A DNA stretch of 64,000 nucleotides from Litorilituus lipolyticus (GTDB lineage: Bacteria > Pseudomonadota > Gammaproteobacteria > Enterobacterales > Alteromonadaceae), in assembly GCF_006439335.1 (NCBI RefSeq), contig NZ_SAWY01000003.1:62001-126000 (forward strand), read 5' to 3'. Numbering within the stretch: the first letter of the stretch is position 1; each line of letters opens with the position of its first letter. This document shows, one piece after another, positions 36,612-46,669 of the stretch. Below the pieces are notes generated by a model. That model worked only from the letters and a program-made list of their open reading frames with translations, was not told the origin of the DNA and searched no databases. The position numbers were made by a program, and so were the translations under genes.

Positions 36612-38198
36612 CTAACCTGTGCCAATTAGTGACGGTTTTTCAGCTGCAATACTAATTGGCACTTTCACTTTAAAACATACCCCTTGTTCAACTTTTAGCA
36701 ACTCCACGGTCCCACCCAGCTTTGCGTCAATTAAATTGAATACGATATTAAGACCTAAACCTGAACCACCTTGCCCACGCTTTGTCGTTACAAACGGTTC
36801 AAATATCTTATCTTCCACTTCTTGGGGTATGCCTTTACCATTATCAGTGTACAGTAGTGTTATAAAGCCATTCTTTTCTGATAGGCTAATTGTAATTACG
36901 CCTTCTTTTATACCGTCGAAGCCATGAATATGAGAGTTAACTAAAAAGTTAGTGATAACTTGGTTCCATGCACTTGGAAAAGTCAATACCTTTAATTCAT
37001 CGTCTAGTTCAAGTTTTATATTATAGTTTTTTTGCTTAAACATTGTTTTAACAGTATTCACGACATCACGAATATGTTTAGCTAGCGGAATTACAACTTC
37101 AGGATCACTATGCTGCTCTACGGCTACAGACTTAAAGCTTCTTATTAAGTCCACTGACTTAATCAAACTACGTTCAATAATTTCTTGGTATTCATTAAGT
37201 AAATTTAAGGTATCAACAAGAAAAGACTTGGTAAGTTTTTCTTCATCGATAGAGCGCTGCAAATCAGTAACTTTTTCTTTTAGGGCCGTAATAGAGGTGA
37301 CACAAATCCCTAGCGGGGTATTGACTTCATGAGCAACTCCAGCAACGAGTTGCCCTAATGAGGCCATTTTTTCCGATTGAACAATCTTATCTTTCGCTAA
37401 TGTTAAATCATCAACACTTTGTTGTAATTGACGATTACTATCTGCAAGTTTAGCGGTTCTATCATAAACTTTTGCTTCAAGCTCTCCATTTAATCTTAGT
37501 AAAGCATTTTCAGCTTCTTCAAGCTTACCAATTTCATCCTTTAAGTTAACCCGCATCCCATTAATGGCATCAACAAGGTAATCTAACTCATCTTTTTGGG
37601 TGTAACGATTGTTTAAAGTTAACTCTTGCTCTAAGTGCTGACTATCTAATTGTTGTGCAAACTTAGTTATTTTAAATAAGTTCTTAGTTATCAAGTGGTT
37701 AACTATTATCACAATAAAGAAAGCTAATAAAAATATTTTGATAAATTCACTTGTTAAGATAAAACCGGCTTGTTGATATAAATGTTGATAGATATCTTCA
37801 TAGTCAGCGTAAACTTCGAGCTTACCTACAAGGTTTTCTCCATACATAACAGGATATTCAACATATTTTTTCACTTGAATATCAGCATCACCTAATTGCG
37901 CCTGGTAATCATAATCATTGAATATTTTTACGTATTTAATATCAGGTAAATCAACAATACCTTGCAATTGAACAATCACTAAAGGTTCATTGAAATCCCA
38001 GAGGCTTGTCGCAATGGCGGGTAAATAACTTTGCTTAATGTTATCAAAGCGTTGCTCTAATAAAGAGAGATCATCTTGAAATGAAGAATAGAGTTGAACA
38101 ATGGTAGAACAAATAGAAAAAAATATGCTGCACAATAATATGTAACTCAACAATCGTCGACTTAACTTATTATTCAACCCCACAGTTTTAATCATCAT
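36612..38198 (-). CDS. Sensor histidine kinase
   Basis: 528 residues: helix at about 15-37, periplasmic region of about 110 residues, second helix at 150-170, a HAMP-like segment, coiled coil (220-275), H-box GVAHEVNTPLG with phospho-acceptor His290, and HATPase domain ending in GGSGLGLNIVFNLI. No receiver or partner response regulator is adjacent, so it is an orphan. The HisKA type with NTPLG resembles kinases controlling C4-dicarboxylate-type uptake or motility, but the signal is unknown. Convergent with the hydroxyproline oxidase, 32 bases away. Confidence 0.88.
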   Translation of the reverse strand: MMIKTVGLNNKLSRRLLSYILLCSIFFSICSTIVQLYSSFQDDLSLLEQRFDNIKQSYLPAIATSLWDFNEPLVIVQLQGIVDLPDIKYVKIFNDYDYQAQLGDADIQVKKYVEYPVMYGENLVGKLEVYADYEDIYQHLYQQAGFILTSEFIKIFLLAFFIVIIVNHLITKNLFKITKFAQQLDSQHLEQELTLNNRYTQKDELDYLVDAINGMRVNLKDEIGKLEEAENALLRLNGELEAKVYDRTAKLADSNRQLQQSVDDLTLAKDKIVQSEKMASLGQLVAGVAHEVNTPLGICVTSITALKEKVTDLQRSIDEEKLTKSFLVDTLNLLNEYQEIIERSLIKSVDLIRSFKSVAVEQHSDPEVVIPLAKHIRDVVNTVKTMFKQKNYNIKLELDDELKVLTFPSAWNQVITNFLVNSHIHGFDGIKEGVITISLSEKNGFITLLYTDNGKGIPQEVEDKIFEPFVTTKRGQGGSGLGLNIVFNLIDAKLGGTVELLKVEQGVCFKVKVPISIAAEKPSLIGTG

Positions 38199-38385
38199 TA
38201 TTATCGTCCATTTACCTTTTATAGTAATAAAACTAACAACTATCCTTAATTAAGGTACATCATCATTAAATGCATGTTTAGAGTAAAAGTCAACAGAGAC
38301 CATCACAGTTAACAGTTTGTTAACAACAAATAAAAAAACAAATTACAACAGTAAGTCTAATCATGTTTAATTGACTGACTTAGGT

Positions 38386-39414
38386 TTAATCAACTAACCA
38401 AAAAACTTCCTTCAGTTCACCATTTCGTAAAAATTCAAATGAAACTTTGTCACCCTTTTTTACCTGAGAGAAATGTTGCTTTATTTTCACAGCAGAAGCC
38501 AAATCTGTTATTTTATTACCTCCAACAGACAGTAAAATATCTCCTCCAAGTAGCACCGGCGTGTGACCAATTACCACGCTAATATATCCGCCTTTAAAGC
38601 CAAGTTTATCTGCCAAAGTACCGGGAATAACATGTTGAATTAGCATGCCATGTCCTGCCGAGTTATTCAGTGCTAATGCTTTTTCTTTCGTTAATAGAAA
38701 GGGAATAAATCCTGAAAACGTACCTGGATCACTATCAATAACCTGCTGTACTGTATCAACTGATACCACAAAGCCTAAACCGTTACTTCCACCACTTTTA
38801 GAAAGAATATGACTAACAATGCCAATTATTTCACCTTTTAGGTTAAACATAGGGCCGCCTGAATTACCCACATTTATAGAAGCGTCAGTTTGCAATAAAC
38901 GTGGAATTAAGGTCGACCCTGGAATTTCTTTACCGTCTCGGATACCACTTAAATAACCGACTGATAAGCTATGACTTACTCCAAAAGGTGCACCAATAAT
39001 GACAACTTGCTCACCGACTTCATAACTATCTTTTTTCGCTAGCTTTATCGGTTTAATATGTGATGGTACGCTACCTGCTTGAATCATGGCTAAATCAATT
39101 AACGGCTCAATCCACACCACATGACCTGACGTTTTAGTGCCATCAGCATATTCAATTTCAATAGCGGTTGCTTTATCAATAACATGGGCGGCAGTTAAAA
39201 TACGCCCTTCTTTACTTATTAGCGCACCGGAGCCTAACGATTCCGCTGTTTGTTTTTTATAGGTAACTTGACCAACCTGCGGGTCTGCGAGTGACTTAAC
39301 ATGTAACTCAACAACTGCTGGATTGACTTTTTTAAAGAGTTTTTGAATAGAGTTTTCAGCGCAGACAGAGGATGAAAATAAGATGACTAACAAGAGTAAT
39401 AAAAGTCTGTTCAT
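38386..39414 (-). CDS. Periplasmic HtrA-like serine protease with one PDZ domain
   Basis: 342 residues: signal peptide MNRLLLLLLVILFSSSVCA, trypsin-like domain with catalytic triad His in TAAHVID (about 77), Asp in EPLIDLAMI (about 107) and Ser in NVGNSGGPMF (about 184), then a C-terminal PDZ-like domain (about 245-340). Protein quality control or regulatory proteolysis in the envelope, DegS/DegP-like but without a DegS membrane anchor. Single gene, monocistronic. Confidence 0.9.
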   Translation of the reverse strand: MNRLLLLLLVILFSSSVCAENSIQKLFKKVNPAVVELHVKSLADPQVGQVTYKKQTAESLGSGALISKEGRILTAAHVIDKATAIEIEYADGTKTSGHVVWIEPLIDLAMIQAGSVPSHIKPIKLAKKDSYEVGEQVVIIGAPFGVSHSLSVGYLSGIRDGKEIPGSTLIPRLLQTDASINVGNSGGPMFNLKGEIIGIVSHILSKSGGSNGLGFVVSVDTVQQVIDSDPGTFSGFIPFLLTKEKALALNNSAGHGMLIQHVIPGTLADKLGFKGGYISVVIGHTPVLLGGDILLSVGGNKITDLASAVKIKQHFSQVKKGDKVSFEFLRNGELKEVFWLVD

Positions 39415-39548
39415 GGGTTAAATTCCTTGTAAATTATCAACCCAGTTTAAACAATATCGGAAGGTTTTTCAGTTATTTTTAACGCTACCGCATAAAAATG
39501 TTAAGATAATCACCGATCTTATTTTTATAATATTTGGGTATTAAACGA

Positions 39549-39890
39549 ATGGAAGTAATAGTGCTTTTAGCCTTTGGCGCTTTATTCTGGTTAGTCTGGC
39601 AATTATACAAAGCCAAAAAATTTACTCAGTTCAAACAAAACATAGAACAAGAGCTAAAAGCTAAAGTTATAGACTCTATAAAGCAAGAGTTAGCAGAAAC
39701 ACGCTCAGAAAAATATCCAAATAATGCCTGCCATGAACAGGCGACAATATTTTATTGGACACAATATAAAAGCCGCATATTACATGCGGCTTTAGATAAA
39801 GAAATAATCACCAAAGAATGGCTAAAAGAATCAGGTAATATGCGTAACGCACAACACTTATTTCATGTTGAACAACGATTCTTACCTTAA
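39549..39890 (+). CDS. Small single-helix membrane protein
   Basis: 113 residues from ATG 39549; a TTG at 39534 is in frame but no ribosome-binding site supports it. One N-terminal helix (EVIVLLAFGALFWLVWQLY), then a Lys/Gln-rich cytoplasmic tail with a predicted coiled coil and a C-terminal half containing NACHEQATIFYWTQYKSRIL. Family not recognised; no close operon partner. Confidence 0.7.
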   Translation: MEVIVLLAFGALFWLVWQLYKAKKFTQFKQNIEQELKAKVIDSIKQELAETRSEKYPNNACHEQATIFYWTQYKSRILHAALDKEIITKEWLKESGNMRNAQHLFHVEQRFLP

Positions 39891-39907
39891 AAAACTAAGC
39901 TAAGTGT

Positions 39908-40633
39908 TTAAGAGACTCTTTTAAACTGTAGATCCCAAACACCATGACCTAAACGATGACCTCTACTTTCAAATTTTGTTAGTGGTCTTGACTCTGGGCG
40001 AGGCACGTAGTCATTAGTCTGAGATAAATTTTCATATCCCGGAGAGTTTTGCATATCTTCTAGCATACATTCAGCGTAGTTTTCCCAGTCAGTTGCCATA
40101 TGAAAAACACCATCAAGCTTTAATTTTTGACGGATAGTTTCAACAAAAGCTAATGACACAATTCTACGCTTGTGGTGTTTCTTTTTATGCCAAGGATCAG
40201 GGAAAAACAACTGCACTGTTGATAATACTTTTTCAGGAATACAATCAGCAAGAATTTCAATAGCGTCATGCTCATATACTCGCAAGTTTTTCACTTCTTG
40301 CTCAACTGCATATGAAATACAAGCTCCCACACCAGGTTTGTGTACTTCAACACCAATAAAGTTTAACTCTGGTGCTGCTTTTGCCATTTCAACAAGGGAT
40401 TTTCCCATGCCAAAACCAATTTCAAGCACGACAGGGTTATCATTGCCAAAAACAGATTTAGCATCAATCAGACCATCAGCATGATTCAAGCCCATATCTT
40501 GCCAATGATCTGTTAAAGCACGTTCTTGCCCTTTGGTTAAACGGCCTTCACGCTTAACAAAGCTGCGTACTTTTCTAATGTACTTACCTTCTTGCTCTGC
40601 TTGCTCAATGGTTTTATGTGTCTTTTCTGTCAT
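39908..40633 (-). CDS. trmB: tRNA (guanine-46-N7) methyltransferase
   Basis: 241 residues from ATG 40633, 2 bases after the yggL stop; the longer in-frame TTG at 40651 would lie inside yggL. SAM-binding motif [20 protein letters not shown], then [13 protein letters not shown], and the TrmB signature [18 protein letters not shown] with catalytic Asp. Methylates G46 in tRNA variable loops. With yggL forms a two-gene unit facing mutY, an arrangement conserved in gammaproteobacteria. Confidence 0.96.
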   Translation of the reverse strand: MTEKTHKTIEQAEQEGKYIRKVRSFVKREGRLTKGQERALTDHWQDMGLNHADGLIDAKSVFGNDNPVVLEIGFGMGKSLVEMAKAAPELNFIGVEVHKPGVGACISYAVEQEVKNLRVYEHDAIEILADCIPEKVLSTVQLFFPDPWHKKKHHKRRIVSLAFVETIRQKLKLDGVFHMATDWENYAECMLEDMQNSPGYENLSQTNDYVPRPESRPLTKFESRGHRLGHGVWDLQFKRVS

Positions 40634-40635
40634 GA

Positions 40636-40974
40636 CTATTCGGCCCACCAAACATCATACAATGCACTGACAGAAACCGACTTTACGCCATGTTCAGTTA
40701 ACCAAGCTTCAACGGCTTTACGGTGTTCATCTGTACACGAGCCTAGCTTTTGAGTACAAATTAGACCATGCCATAACGTGTCACCTTCACCACCAAAACC
40801 TAAACCATTAGGCTGAATAACTTCGGCAAAAAACTGATCCATAAAGTTATCAACTTCTTCATCCGTGATATCTTCTTTAAATTTCCACGCAATATCAAAG
40901 CCAAGTTCTTTAAATTCATCTACACGTAATTTTTTACGTAAACGACGACTACGATTTTTTGCTTCAAGTTTCAT
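40636..40974 (-). CDS. yggL: YggL family protein (DUF469)
   Basis: 112 residues with the family plan: basic N-terminus [20 protein letters not shown], acidic middle [18 protein letters not shown], and [18 protein letters not shown]. coli YggL associates with the 50S ribosomal subunit; exact function unsettled. Shares a transcript with trmB. The stop is 2 bases before the trmB start. Confidence 0.93.
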   Translation of the reverse strand: MKLEAKNRSRRLRKKLRVDEFKELGFDIAWKFKEDITDEEVDNFMDQFFAEVIQPNGLGFGGEGDTLWHGLICTQKLGSCTDEHRKAVEAWLTEHGVKSVSVSALYDVWWAE

Positions 40975-41119
40975 AATTTAGCCTTAACAGTTTTTGTACT
41001 TGGTTGCCTTTGAAAAATACAAGGCAAGAATTGGCGCGTATTATATGATCTAGCATAGACAACTGACAAACAGTTTTGCCTATTTGAGGGTCATAACAAA
41101 TTTGCTACACTGCTCGCCT

Positions 41120-42208
41120 ATGAATGAATCTATTAAAATTTCAAAAAAATCAGCTCAGCAATTTGCTGAAAATATTGTAACTTGGTACCACAAACAAGGA
41201 AGAAAGCATTTACCTTGGCAGCAACAAAAGACGCCATATCGCGTGTGGATATCTGAAATAATGCTGCAACAAACGCAAGTGGCGACCGTAATTCCTTATT
41301 ATGAACGCTTTATGTCAAGTTTCCCTACAATAAATGATCTAGCCAATGCTGATGAAGATACAGTATTACATCATTGGACTGGCCTTGGTTATTATGCACG
41401 CGCTCGAAATTTACATAAATCAGCCAAAATAATTGCCACTGAATTTAACGGCAAATTCCCAAGCAATATAGAACAAGTCATCGCCCTCCCAGGAATTGGT
41501 CGTTCAACTGCAGGGGCCATTTTAAGCTTGTCATTAAATCAACACCACCCTATTTTAGATGGTAACGTTAAAAGAGTATTAGCACGTAGCTATTTAGTGG
41601 AAGGCTACAACGGTCTTAGTAAGTTTGATAAAGCATTGTGGCAGCTAAGCGAAGTGCTCACCCCAGCAACAGAAACCGCAAGCTTTAACCAAGCTATGAT
41701 GGATATTGGCGCTACAGTATGCACACGCTCCAAACCTCAATGTACTTTATGCCCTGTTGAAAGAAGTTGTCTTGCAAAAGCCAGTGAACAACAATCATTA
41801 TTTCCCCAAAAGAAGCCGAAAAAGAAAATACCCGAAAAAAGTACCATCATGGTTATTCCGCGTGTCGTCAATGAAACTTCAAATAAAGTGCTAATGCATA
41901 AGAGGCCACCTACAGGTATATGGGGAGGTTTATGGTGTTTTTACGAAATTAGCGATAAAAGCGAACTAGATACTCTTTTAGCTTCACTAAATTTAGCAGG
42001 CTCTACCCACCAGCAGTTAGATGAGTTTAGACACACGTTTAGCCACTTTCATCTAGATATTACGCCACTGGTTATCGATTGTGTTGAAACAAAATCACAA
42101 GAAATAAACGAACCCTCACAGCAAAGATGGTATGATTTATCAACTAATGAAAGTGTCGGGCTTGCTGCTTCAACCGAAAAACTGCTTAAAATGATAAGCC
42201 ACTTTTAA
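41120..42208 (+). CDS. mutY: A/G-specific adenine DNA glycosylase
   Basis: 362 residues from ATG 41120; the 12 preceding in-frame codons do not belong to the family. Removes adenine paired with 8-oxoguanine. Catalytic Glu46 in [10 protein letters not shown], helix-hairpin-helix [12 protein letters not shown], Asp147 in [13 protein letters not shown], and the 4Fe-4S cysteines 201, 208, 211, 217 in the C-x6-C-x2-C-x5-C pattern. The C-terminal NUDIX-like domain (about 245-360) recognises 8-oxoG. Followed by yggX, as in E. coli. Confidence 0.97.
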   Translation: MNESIKISKKSAQQFAENIVTWYHKQGRKHLPWQQQKTPYRVWISEIMLQQTQVATVIPYYERFMSSFPTINDLANADEDTVLHHWTGLGYYARARNLHKSAKIIATEFNGKFPSNIEQVIALPGIGRSTAGAILSLSLNQHHPILDGNVKRVLARSYLVEGYNGLSKFDKALWQLSEVLTPATETASFNQAMMDIGATVCTRSKPQCTLCPVERSCLAKASEQQSLFPQKKPKKKIPEKSTIMVIPRVVNETSNKVLMHKRPPTGIWGGLWCFYEISDKSELDTLLASLNLAGSTHQQLDEFRHTFSHFHLDITPLVIDCVETKSQEINEPSQQRWYDLSTNESVGLAASTEKLLKMISHF

Positions 42209-42285
42209 CAAACCAATATTCAGCATTACCGATAGCACCAATTATTGGTAAACTATTTATACATTAACGCTAGAGATTAAACATT

Positions 42286-42558
42286 ATGAGCCGTACCGTA
42301 TTTTGCCAACACCTAAACAAAGAATTAGAAGGCTTAGCTTTTCAACTTTATCCAGGAGATGTTGGTAAAAGGATCTTTGATAACATTTCAAAAGAAGCAT
42401 GGACAATGTGGCAAAAAAAACAAACCATGTTAATCAATGAAAAGAAAATGAATATGATGAATCCTGACGATAGAGCATTTTTAGAACAGGCCATGGTCAG
42501 TTATTTATTCGAAGGAAAAGAGCCAGAAATTGAAGGTTACATACCTCCAAGCGAATAA
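42286..42558 (+). CDS. yggX: Fe(II) trafficking / Fe-S oxidative damage protection protein
   Basis: 90 residues, full length for the family: [55 protein letters not shown]. Protects iron-sulfur clusters, including that of MutY, encoded 77 bases upstream on the same strand. Conserved Cys7 is present. Confidence 0.97.
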   Translation: MSRTVFCQHLNKELEGLAFQLYPGDVGKRIFDNISKEAWTMWQKKQTMLINEKKMNMMNPDDRAFLEQAMVSYLFEGKEPEIEGYIPPSE

Positions 42559-42623
42559 TTTGCTGCTTTTATGAGTGAAATGCCGCAAAAACAAGCAAAC
42601 AAAAAATTATTTTAAAAAAAGGG

Positions 42624-42652
42624 TTGACGGGGAAAAGGAAAAACAGTTTAAT
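42624..42652 (+). promoter_or_regulatory. Promoter of the tRNA-Phe/tRNA-Thr unit
   Basis: -35 TTGACG (42624-42629), exactly 17 bases, -10 TTTAAT (42647-42652), then GC-rich discriminator ACGCCCCG. Start near 42659, about 37 bases before the mature tRNA-Phe. Strong and typical for stable RNA. Confidence 0.85.
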
Positions 42653-42695
42653 ACGCCCCGTCTTAACGAGGCGGCTTCAACAGCCTTAGTAAGAT

Positions 42696-42771
42696 GCCCC
42701 GATAGCTCAGTTGGTAGAGCAGAGGATTGAAAATCCTCGTGTCCCTGGTTCAATTCCGGGTCGGGGCACCA
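42696..42771 (+). tRNA. tRNA-Phe (GAA)
   Basis: Same 76-nt sequence as 29157-29232, with anticodon GAA and encoded CCA. First of a two-tRNA unit with its own promoter. Confidence 0.98.
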
Positions 42772-42857
42772 TTTTTAGAGATGGTGCTTATTTACTCTTT
42801 AGTAAAAGCATTATTTCGGTGCCAGGATATCTTTTGATATCGCACACAGTTTTGTGT

Positions 42858-42933
<76 letters not shown>

Positions 42934-42954
42934 TTCCTTCTTTTGAAGACAAGC

Positions 42955-42981
42955 AGCCCTAACTTCGGTTAGGGCTTTTTT
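42955..42981 (+). terminator. Intrinsic terminator of the tRNA unit
   Basis: AGCCCTAAC-TTCG-GTTAGGGCT, then six T. Extra-stable UUCG tetraloop, 21 bases after the tRNA-Thr CCA. Confidence 0.95.
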
Positions 42982-43157
42982 GTATCTATTGATTGTTCGA
43001 ATTTAAACACCAAATTCATTAACAGCAATAACCGCCTCTCCCCACAAAAGCATTCCCTACCCTATACATAATTTAATTCTGTCAAATGAAAGAGCTAATA
43101 GGCCAAACAAAACAACTAATTCATAATTACTTTATTATTGATAACTAAAAAACTATA

Positions 43158-43173
43158 CTGTACATTTTTACAG
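43158..43173 (+). promoter_or_regulatory. LexA (SOS) box of umuDC
   Basis: CTGTACATTTTTACAG matches the CTG-N10-CAG consensus of gammaproteobacterial LexA, 17 bases before the umuD start, so it probably overlaps the promoter. Predicts induction by DNA damage. The 210 bases before it back to the tRNA terminator hold nothing recognisable. Confidence 0.88.
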
Positions 43174-43190
43174 TGTGGTTTTTTAGTTAT

Positions 43191-43604
43191 ATGAAAGTTA
43201 TTCCTATATACATTGAAGCAGGTATTTCAGGATTTGAATCACCCGCAGCGGAATACAAGGAGTTGGGTTTATCACTAGATCAATTATTAATACGTCACCC
43301 TAATGCAACCTTTATCGGAGAAGCATCTGGTGAATCTATGCAAGGTGTCGGTATTTTTGATGGTGATTTACTGATTGTTGACCGTGCAATATCAGCTAAA
43401 CACGGTGATGTTATTGTCGCGAATTACAATGGTTGTTTTGTATGTAAGTTAATTGATAAAGCACAAGCACGATTAATGTCAGCATCTAAGCACCATCAGC
43501 CTATCACTATTTCAGAGCAAGATGAATTTCAAGTTGAAGGTGTTGTAACTCGTTCGATTCGACTACACCATAAAGCACCAGAGTTAACGACATGTATTGC
43601 TTAG
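43191..43604 (+). CDS. umuD: UmuD-like self-cleaving polymerase V subunit
   Basis: 137 residues from ATG 43191; the ATG six codons earlier lies on the LexA box and is not part of the family. Becomes UmuD' by RecA-stimulated autocleavage and then activates the Y-family polymerase. Cleavage site is Ser13-Gly14 in ISGFESPAAEY, where E. coli UmuD has Cys-Gly. Catalytic Ser49 in ASGESM and Lys86 in CFVCKLID are intact. Its last 13 bases overlap umuC. Confidence 0.93.
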   Translation: MKVIPIYIEAGISGFESPAAEYKELGLSLDQLLIRHPNATFIGEASGESMQGVGIFDGDLLIVDRAISAKHGDVIVANYNGCFVCKLIDKAQARLMSASKHHQPITISEQDEFQVEGVVTRSIRLHHKAPELTTCIA

Positions 43605-44848
43605 TTGATGCCACTTCATTTTACGCTTCTGCTGAAAAAGTATTTGATCCGAGTATTCGCAATAAACCCGTTGTTGTTTTAACAAATAATGACGGCTGTA
43701 TTTGTGCAGTTTGTCCTATTGCAAAACAATTAGGTATTCCTAAGTTTACACCGTTTTTCCAAGTTAAAAATTTACTCTATAAACATAAGGTAATTATTAG
43801 ATCATCTAATTATGAGCTATATGCAGATTTATCTGAGCGAATGATGACTGTTATTTCTAGGTATTGTGATAATCAACATATTTACTCGATTGATGAAGCA
43901 TTTCTGTATTTTAATAGTTTTCATAGAAATAATGAGGATTGGCATCACTACGGACATCAAATAAAACAAGCTATATGGCAAGAAACACGCTTACCTGTGG
44001 GTGTTGGTTTTGGACATACAGCAACCTTAGCAAAAGCAGCAAATCATGCCGCTAAAAAACTTGCCGGGTTTGATGGTGTTGCTGTTATTAATAACTCCCA
44101 CGATGCAATACCTATTTTAAATCAAATGAAAACTAGTGATGTATGGGGTATTGGTAGGCGCATTTCTAAACATCTTAACTTACAAGGTATAACAACCGCT
44201 CTACAGTTAGCTGAGCAAAACCCAAAAGAGATAAGAAAAAAATATAGTGTTGTCACAGAACGAACCGTTAGTGAATTAAACGGTATTTCTTGTCTTTCAT
44301 GGGATGAAGTAAAAGAGCCCAAAAAAGAAATATTTTCTACCCGAAGTTTTGGGCAACGGATTACTGACCACCATACCTTACAGGCAGCACTTTCTAACCA
44401 TGCCACTATTGTGGCAAGAAAGCTTCGTAAGCAATCATCAAAAACCCATAAACTCATGGTATTTGCTTCGAGCTCGCCGCATGATGATCACTACTATAAA
44501 CAAGCAATTGTGTACCCGTTTGCAATACCAACCGATAACACTAGTCAATTAGCCAGCGCGGTATCAACAGTATTACCCAATATTTACCAATCAGGTGTTA
44601 ACTTTTATCGCTGTGGTGTTGGTGCTATTGAGTTAACAAGTAATAAGTTTTATCAAGCTGATTTATTTACACCTGATAATACTAACCCCAAGCTAATGCA
44701 GTGCTTAGATAAAATTAACCACCGCTATGGTCAAGGAAGTATTAACGTAGCAAGTGCAGGACAAACAGAAAAATGGAATATGAAACGCCACTTTCTTAGC
44801 CCGCAATACACTTCTAATTGGCAACATATACCTAAAATAAGGTGTTAA
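43592..44848 (+). CDS. umuC: Y-family translesion polymerase UmuC
   Basis: 418 residues, typical for UmuC (about 422). Metal ligands Asp6 (YCLVDATSFYASAE), Asp101 and Glu102 (YSIDEAF) are all there; LPVGVGFGHTATLAKAANHAAK belongs to the palm/fingers; WGIGRR begins the thumb; the UmuC C-terminal domain ends with LMQCLDKINHRYGQGSINVA. Error-prone bypass of DNA lesions under SOS control, jointly with UmuD'. Confidence 0.96.
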   Translation: MYCLVDATSFYASAEKVFDPSIRNKPVVVLTNNDGCICAVCPIAKQLGIPKFTPFFQVKNLLYKHKVIIRSSNYELYADLSERMMTVISRYCDNQHIYSIDEAFLYFNSFHRNNEDWHHYGHQIKQAIWQETRLPVGVGFGHTATLAKAANHAAKKLAGFDGVAVINNSHDAIPILNQMKTSDVWGIGRRISKHLNLQGITTALQLAEQNPKEIRKKYSVVTERTVSELNGISCLSWDEVKEPKKEIFSTRSFGQRITDHHTLQAALSNHATIVARKLRKQSSKTHKLMVFASSSPHDDHYYKQAIVYPFAIPTDNTSQLASAVSTVLPNIYQSGVNFYRCGVGAIELTSNKFYQADLFTPDNTNPKLMQCLDKINHRYGQGSINVASAGQTEKWNMKRHFLSPQYTSNWQHIPKIRC

Positions 44849-44967
44849 AACTTTATAATAAAACCTTTAATAAGTGATTTCAGCCTATACACTTTACTTG
44901 GTTCTGAATCATCCCCGATTCTTCTTAAAGCATTTTAGTTTTCTAACTAATTATATGGTTTGCTTAC

Positions 44968-44993
44968 AGGGTATCTAAGATGCCCTTTTTTTT
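44968..44993 (+). terminator. Intrinsic terminator downstream of umuC
   Basis: AGGGTATC-TAA-GATGCCCT (one T-G pair) followed by eight T, 119 bases after the umuC stop. The stretch 44849-45179 contains no other gene; a short non-coding transcript between umuC and this terminator is possible but not indicated. Confidence 0.85.
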
Positions 44994-45179
44994 AATTCAT
45001 CCTCTGCCAATTCAACTGCGCTTCTTTTTATTGTTAAATTGTAGTGCGCATGCTCCACAATAAAGCATGTTATGAGTAGTACTTTATTCAAAAAACATAA
45101 AATAACTATAAATACAACAACTTAACATTTGGCACATCTGTTGCTCCTTGATAATGGTCTTCATTTACATATAAATACT

Positions 45180-46067
45180 ATGCCAATACAAACACCAATT
45201 CGAGGATTACGTTCTTTTTGTGTCGCCGCTAAGTGTCTCAGCTTTAAACATGCCGCTTCACAATTATTTTTAACACCATCAGCAGTAAGTCATCAAATTA
45301 AACAACTCGAAACACAGCTAGGATTCACCCTATTTAAAAGAGGTACGCGTTCAATTGAGCTGACAACTGCTGGCAAACAATTTTATCAGTCAGTTCAGCC
45401 TTTAATTTATCAATTAGAATCGACCATTAGTGAATTTACTGATAAACAACAAAATAAAACGATTGTTATTCGTTTGCCTGAGTTTTTTGCCAGTGAGTTA
45501 TTCATTCCTCGCCTTAGTGAGTGGTCGGCTAGCAATCCAGATATAAACTTACAATTAGAAACAATGAAAACAGGTAGTGAACATTCCTATGCTGCAGATT
45601 TATCCATTGTACTTGCAAATGGTAAACCCAATGCAAGTATCGTCCATGAGTTGTTTCCCATTCGTTACGTACCCGCGTGTAATAAAACGCTATATAAAAA
45701 ACTAAAGCATCAAGAATTTAACGCCTTGAAAAGTACTCCGTTGATATTACATAGATCACGACCGTGGTCTTGGCACCAATGGGCAGATAACAACGGCGTT
45801 GATGATTTCGATCCTAAGCAGATCATTCAATTTGATAGCATGTTTGGTGTTGCCAGAGCCGCACAACAAGGCATGGGCATCGCACTAATTCCCCTTCCAA
45901 TGAGCACAACATGGTTTAGTGAACAATTATTGGTCAGACTTTTTGATGAAGAGCTTAACACCAGAGATAGATATTACTTAATTCAACATGAAAATTTGGA
46001 TAATAATGAAGAATTGACGCGCTTTGCCGACTGGATAAAAAGCATGTTTGCTTCAACGTTTTTATAA
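45180..46067 (+). CDS. LysR family regulator, GcvA-like
   Basis: 295 residues from ATG 45180; the frame is open from a TTG at 45129 but family alignment starts at PIRGLRSFCVAAKC. Helix-turn-helix at about 20-60: LSFKHAASQLFLTPSAVSHQIKQLE, then GFTLFKRGTRSIELTTAG. Substrate-binding domain to the end, with GMGIALIPLPM. Related to GcvA/AmpR type activators. No divergent target gene is adjacent, so targets are unknown; the gene downstream is a candidate. Confidence 0.9.
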   Translation: MPIQTPIRGLRSFCVAAKCLSFKHAASQLFLTPSAVSHQIKQLETQLGFTLFKRGTRSIELTTAGKQFYQSVQPLIYQLESTISEFTDKQQNKTIVIRLPEFFASELFIPRLSEWSASNPDINLQLETMKTGSEHSYAADLSIVLANGKPNASIVHELFPIRYVPACNKTLYKKLKHQEFNALKSTPLILHRSRPWSWHQWADNNGVDDFDPKQIIQFDSMFGVARAAQQGMGIALIPLPMSTTWFSEQLLVRLFDEELNTRDRYYLIQHENLDNNEELTRFADWIKSMFASTFL

Positions 46068-46175
46068 ATGAATATATTTCATCTCATAGCTTTATTTTAA
46101 TCGTTTGTCAGCCTTTCTCTTAATTTTTATAGTGCCAATGTATCGTATTGATACGTCACTTATCGGAGCATAATC

Positions 46176-46643
46176 ATGAGATTAACATCTATTTTCACTA
46201 CAGTAGCCATATCGGCCATTATTTTATCTAACCTTGTTTTAGCAGAAGTACCTAAAAAATTTAAAGTAGCTACCATAAAAAAAGCCGTTGGCTATCAAAC
46301 AAATTTAATAGCCACATTTAATAACAACATGAGATTGTGTGTAAATCACCTAACATCTGACAAACCTACCGTCTCTTCAAGTGCATGCAGTGCGGCCATA
46401 ACAGATATAGAATCAATGAATCTAACGAGCGAAAAAGTAAATTACCTAAAATCGCTAAGCTATAGTAATCGTGCAATATCAAAATACCTCGCAGGCGATA
46501 ACAACGGAGCATTGACAGACTTAACAAGCGCTACGTTGATTGATTCAAATAGCATCACAATAAATAATTTAGCGCTAATTAAAAACATATCGAAAAATAC
46601 AGAACTCTCACAAGCCCTTAAATCATCTGAGCATTCAGATTAA
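46176..46643 (+). CDS. Small exported TPR-like protein
   Basis: 155 residues with signal peptide MRLTSIFTTVAISAIILSNLVLA and a helical body. SLSYSNRAISKYLAGDNNGA followed by LTDLTSATLIDSNSITINNL (about 97-137) has the spacing of one and a half TPR units. One disulfide possible from Cys53 and Cys70. GGAG precedes the ATG. A short palindrome GTATC-GTATT-GATAC lies at 46140-46154, 22 bases upstream. Function unknown. Confidence 0.75.
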   Translation: MRLTSIFTTVAISAIILSNLVLAEVPKKFKVATIKKAVGYQTNLIATFNNNMRLCVNHLTSDKPTVSSSACSAAITDIESMNLTSEKVNYLKSLSYSNRAISKYLAGDNNGALTDLTSATLIDSNSITINNLALIKNISKNTELSQALKSSEHSD

Positions 46644-46669
46644 TAATAATTTATAAAGGAGTGAGTATA

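Noticed and set aside
29157..42771. Genomic island bounded by tRNA-Phe copies
   Set aside because: The copies are complete, inverted and enclose housekeeping genes (mutY, trmB, yggX); no integrase or direct repeat of a tRNA 3' end.
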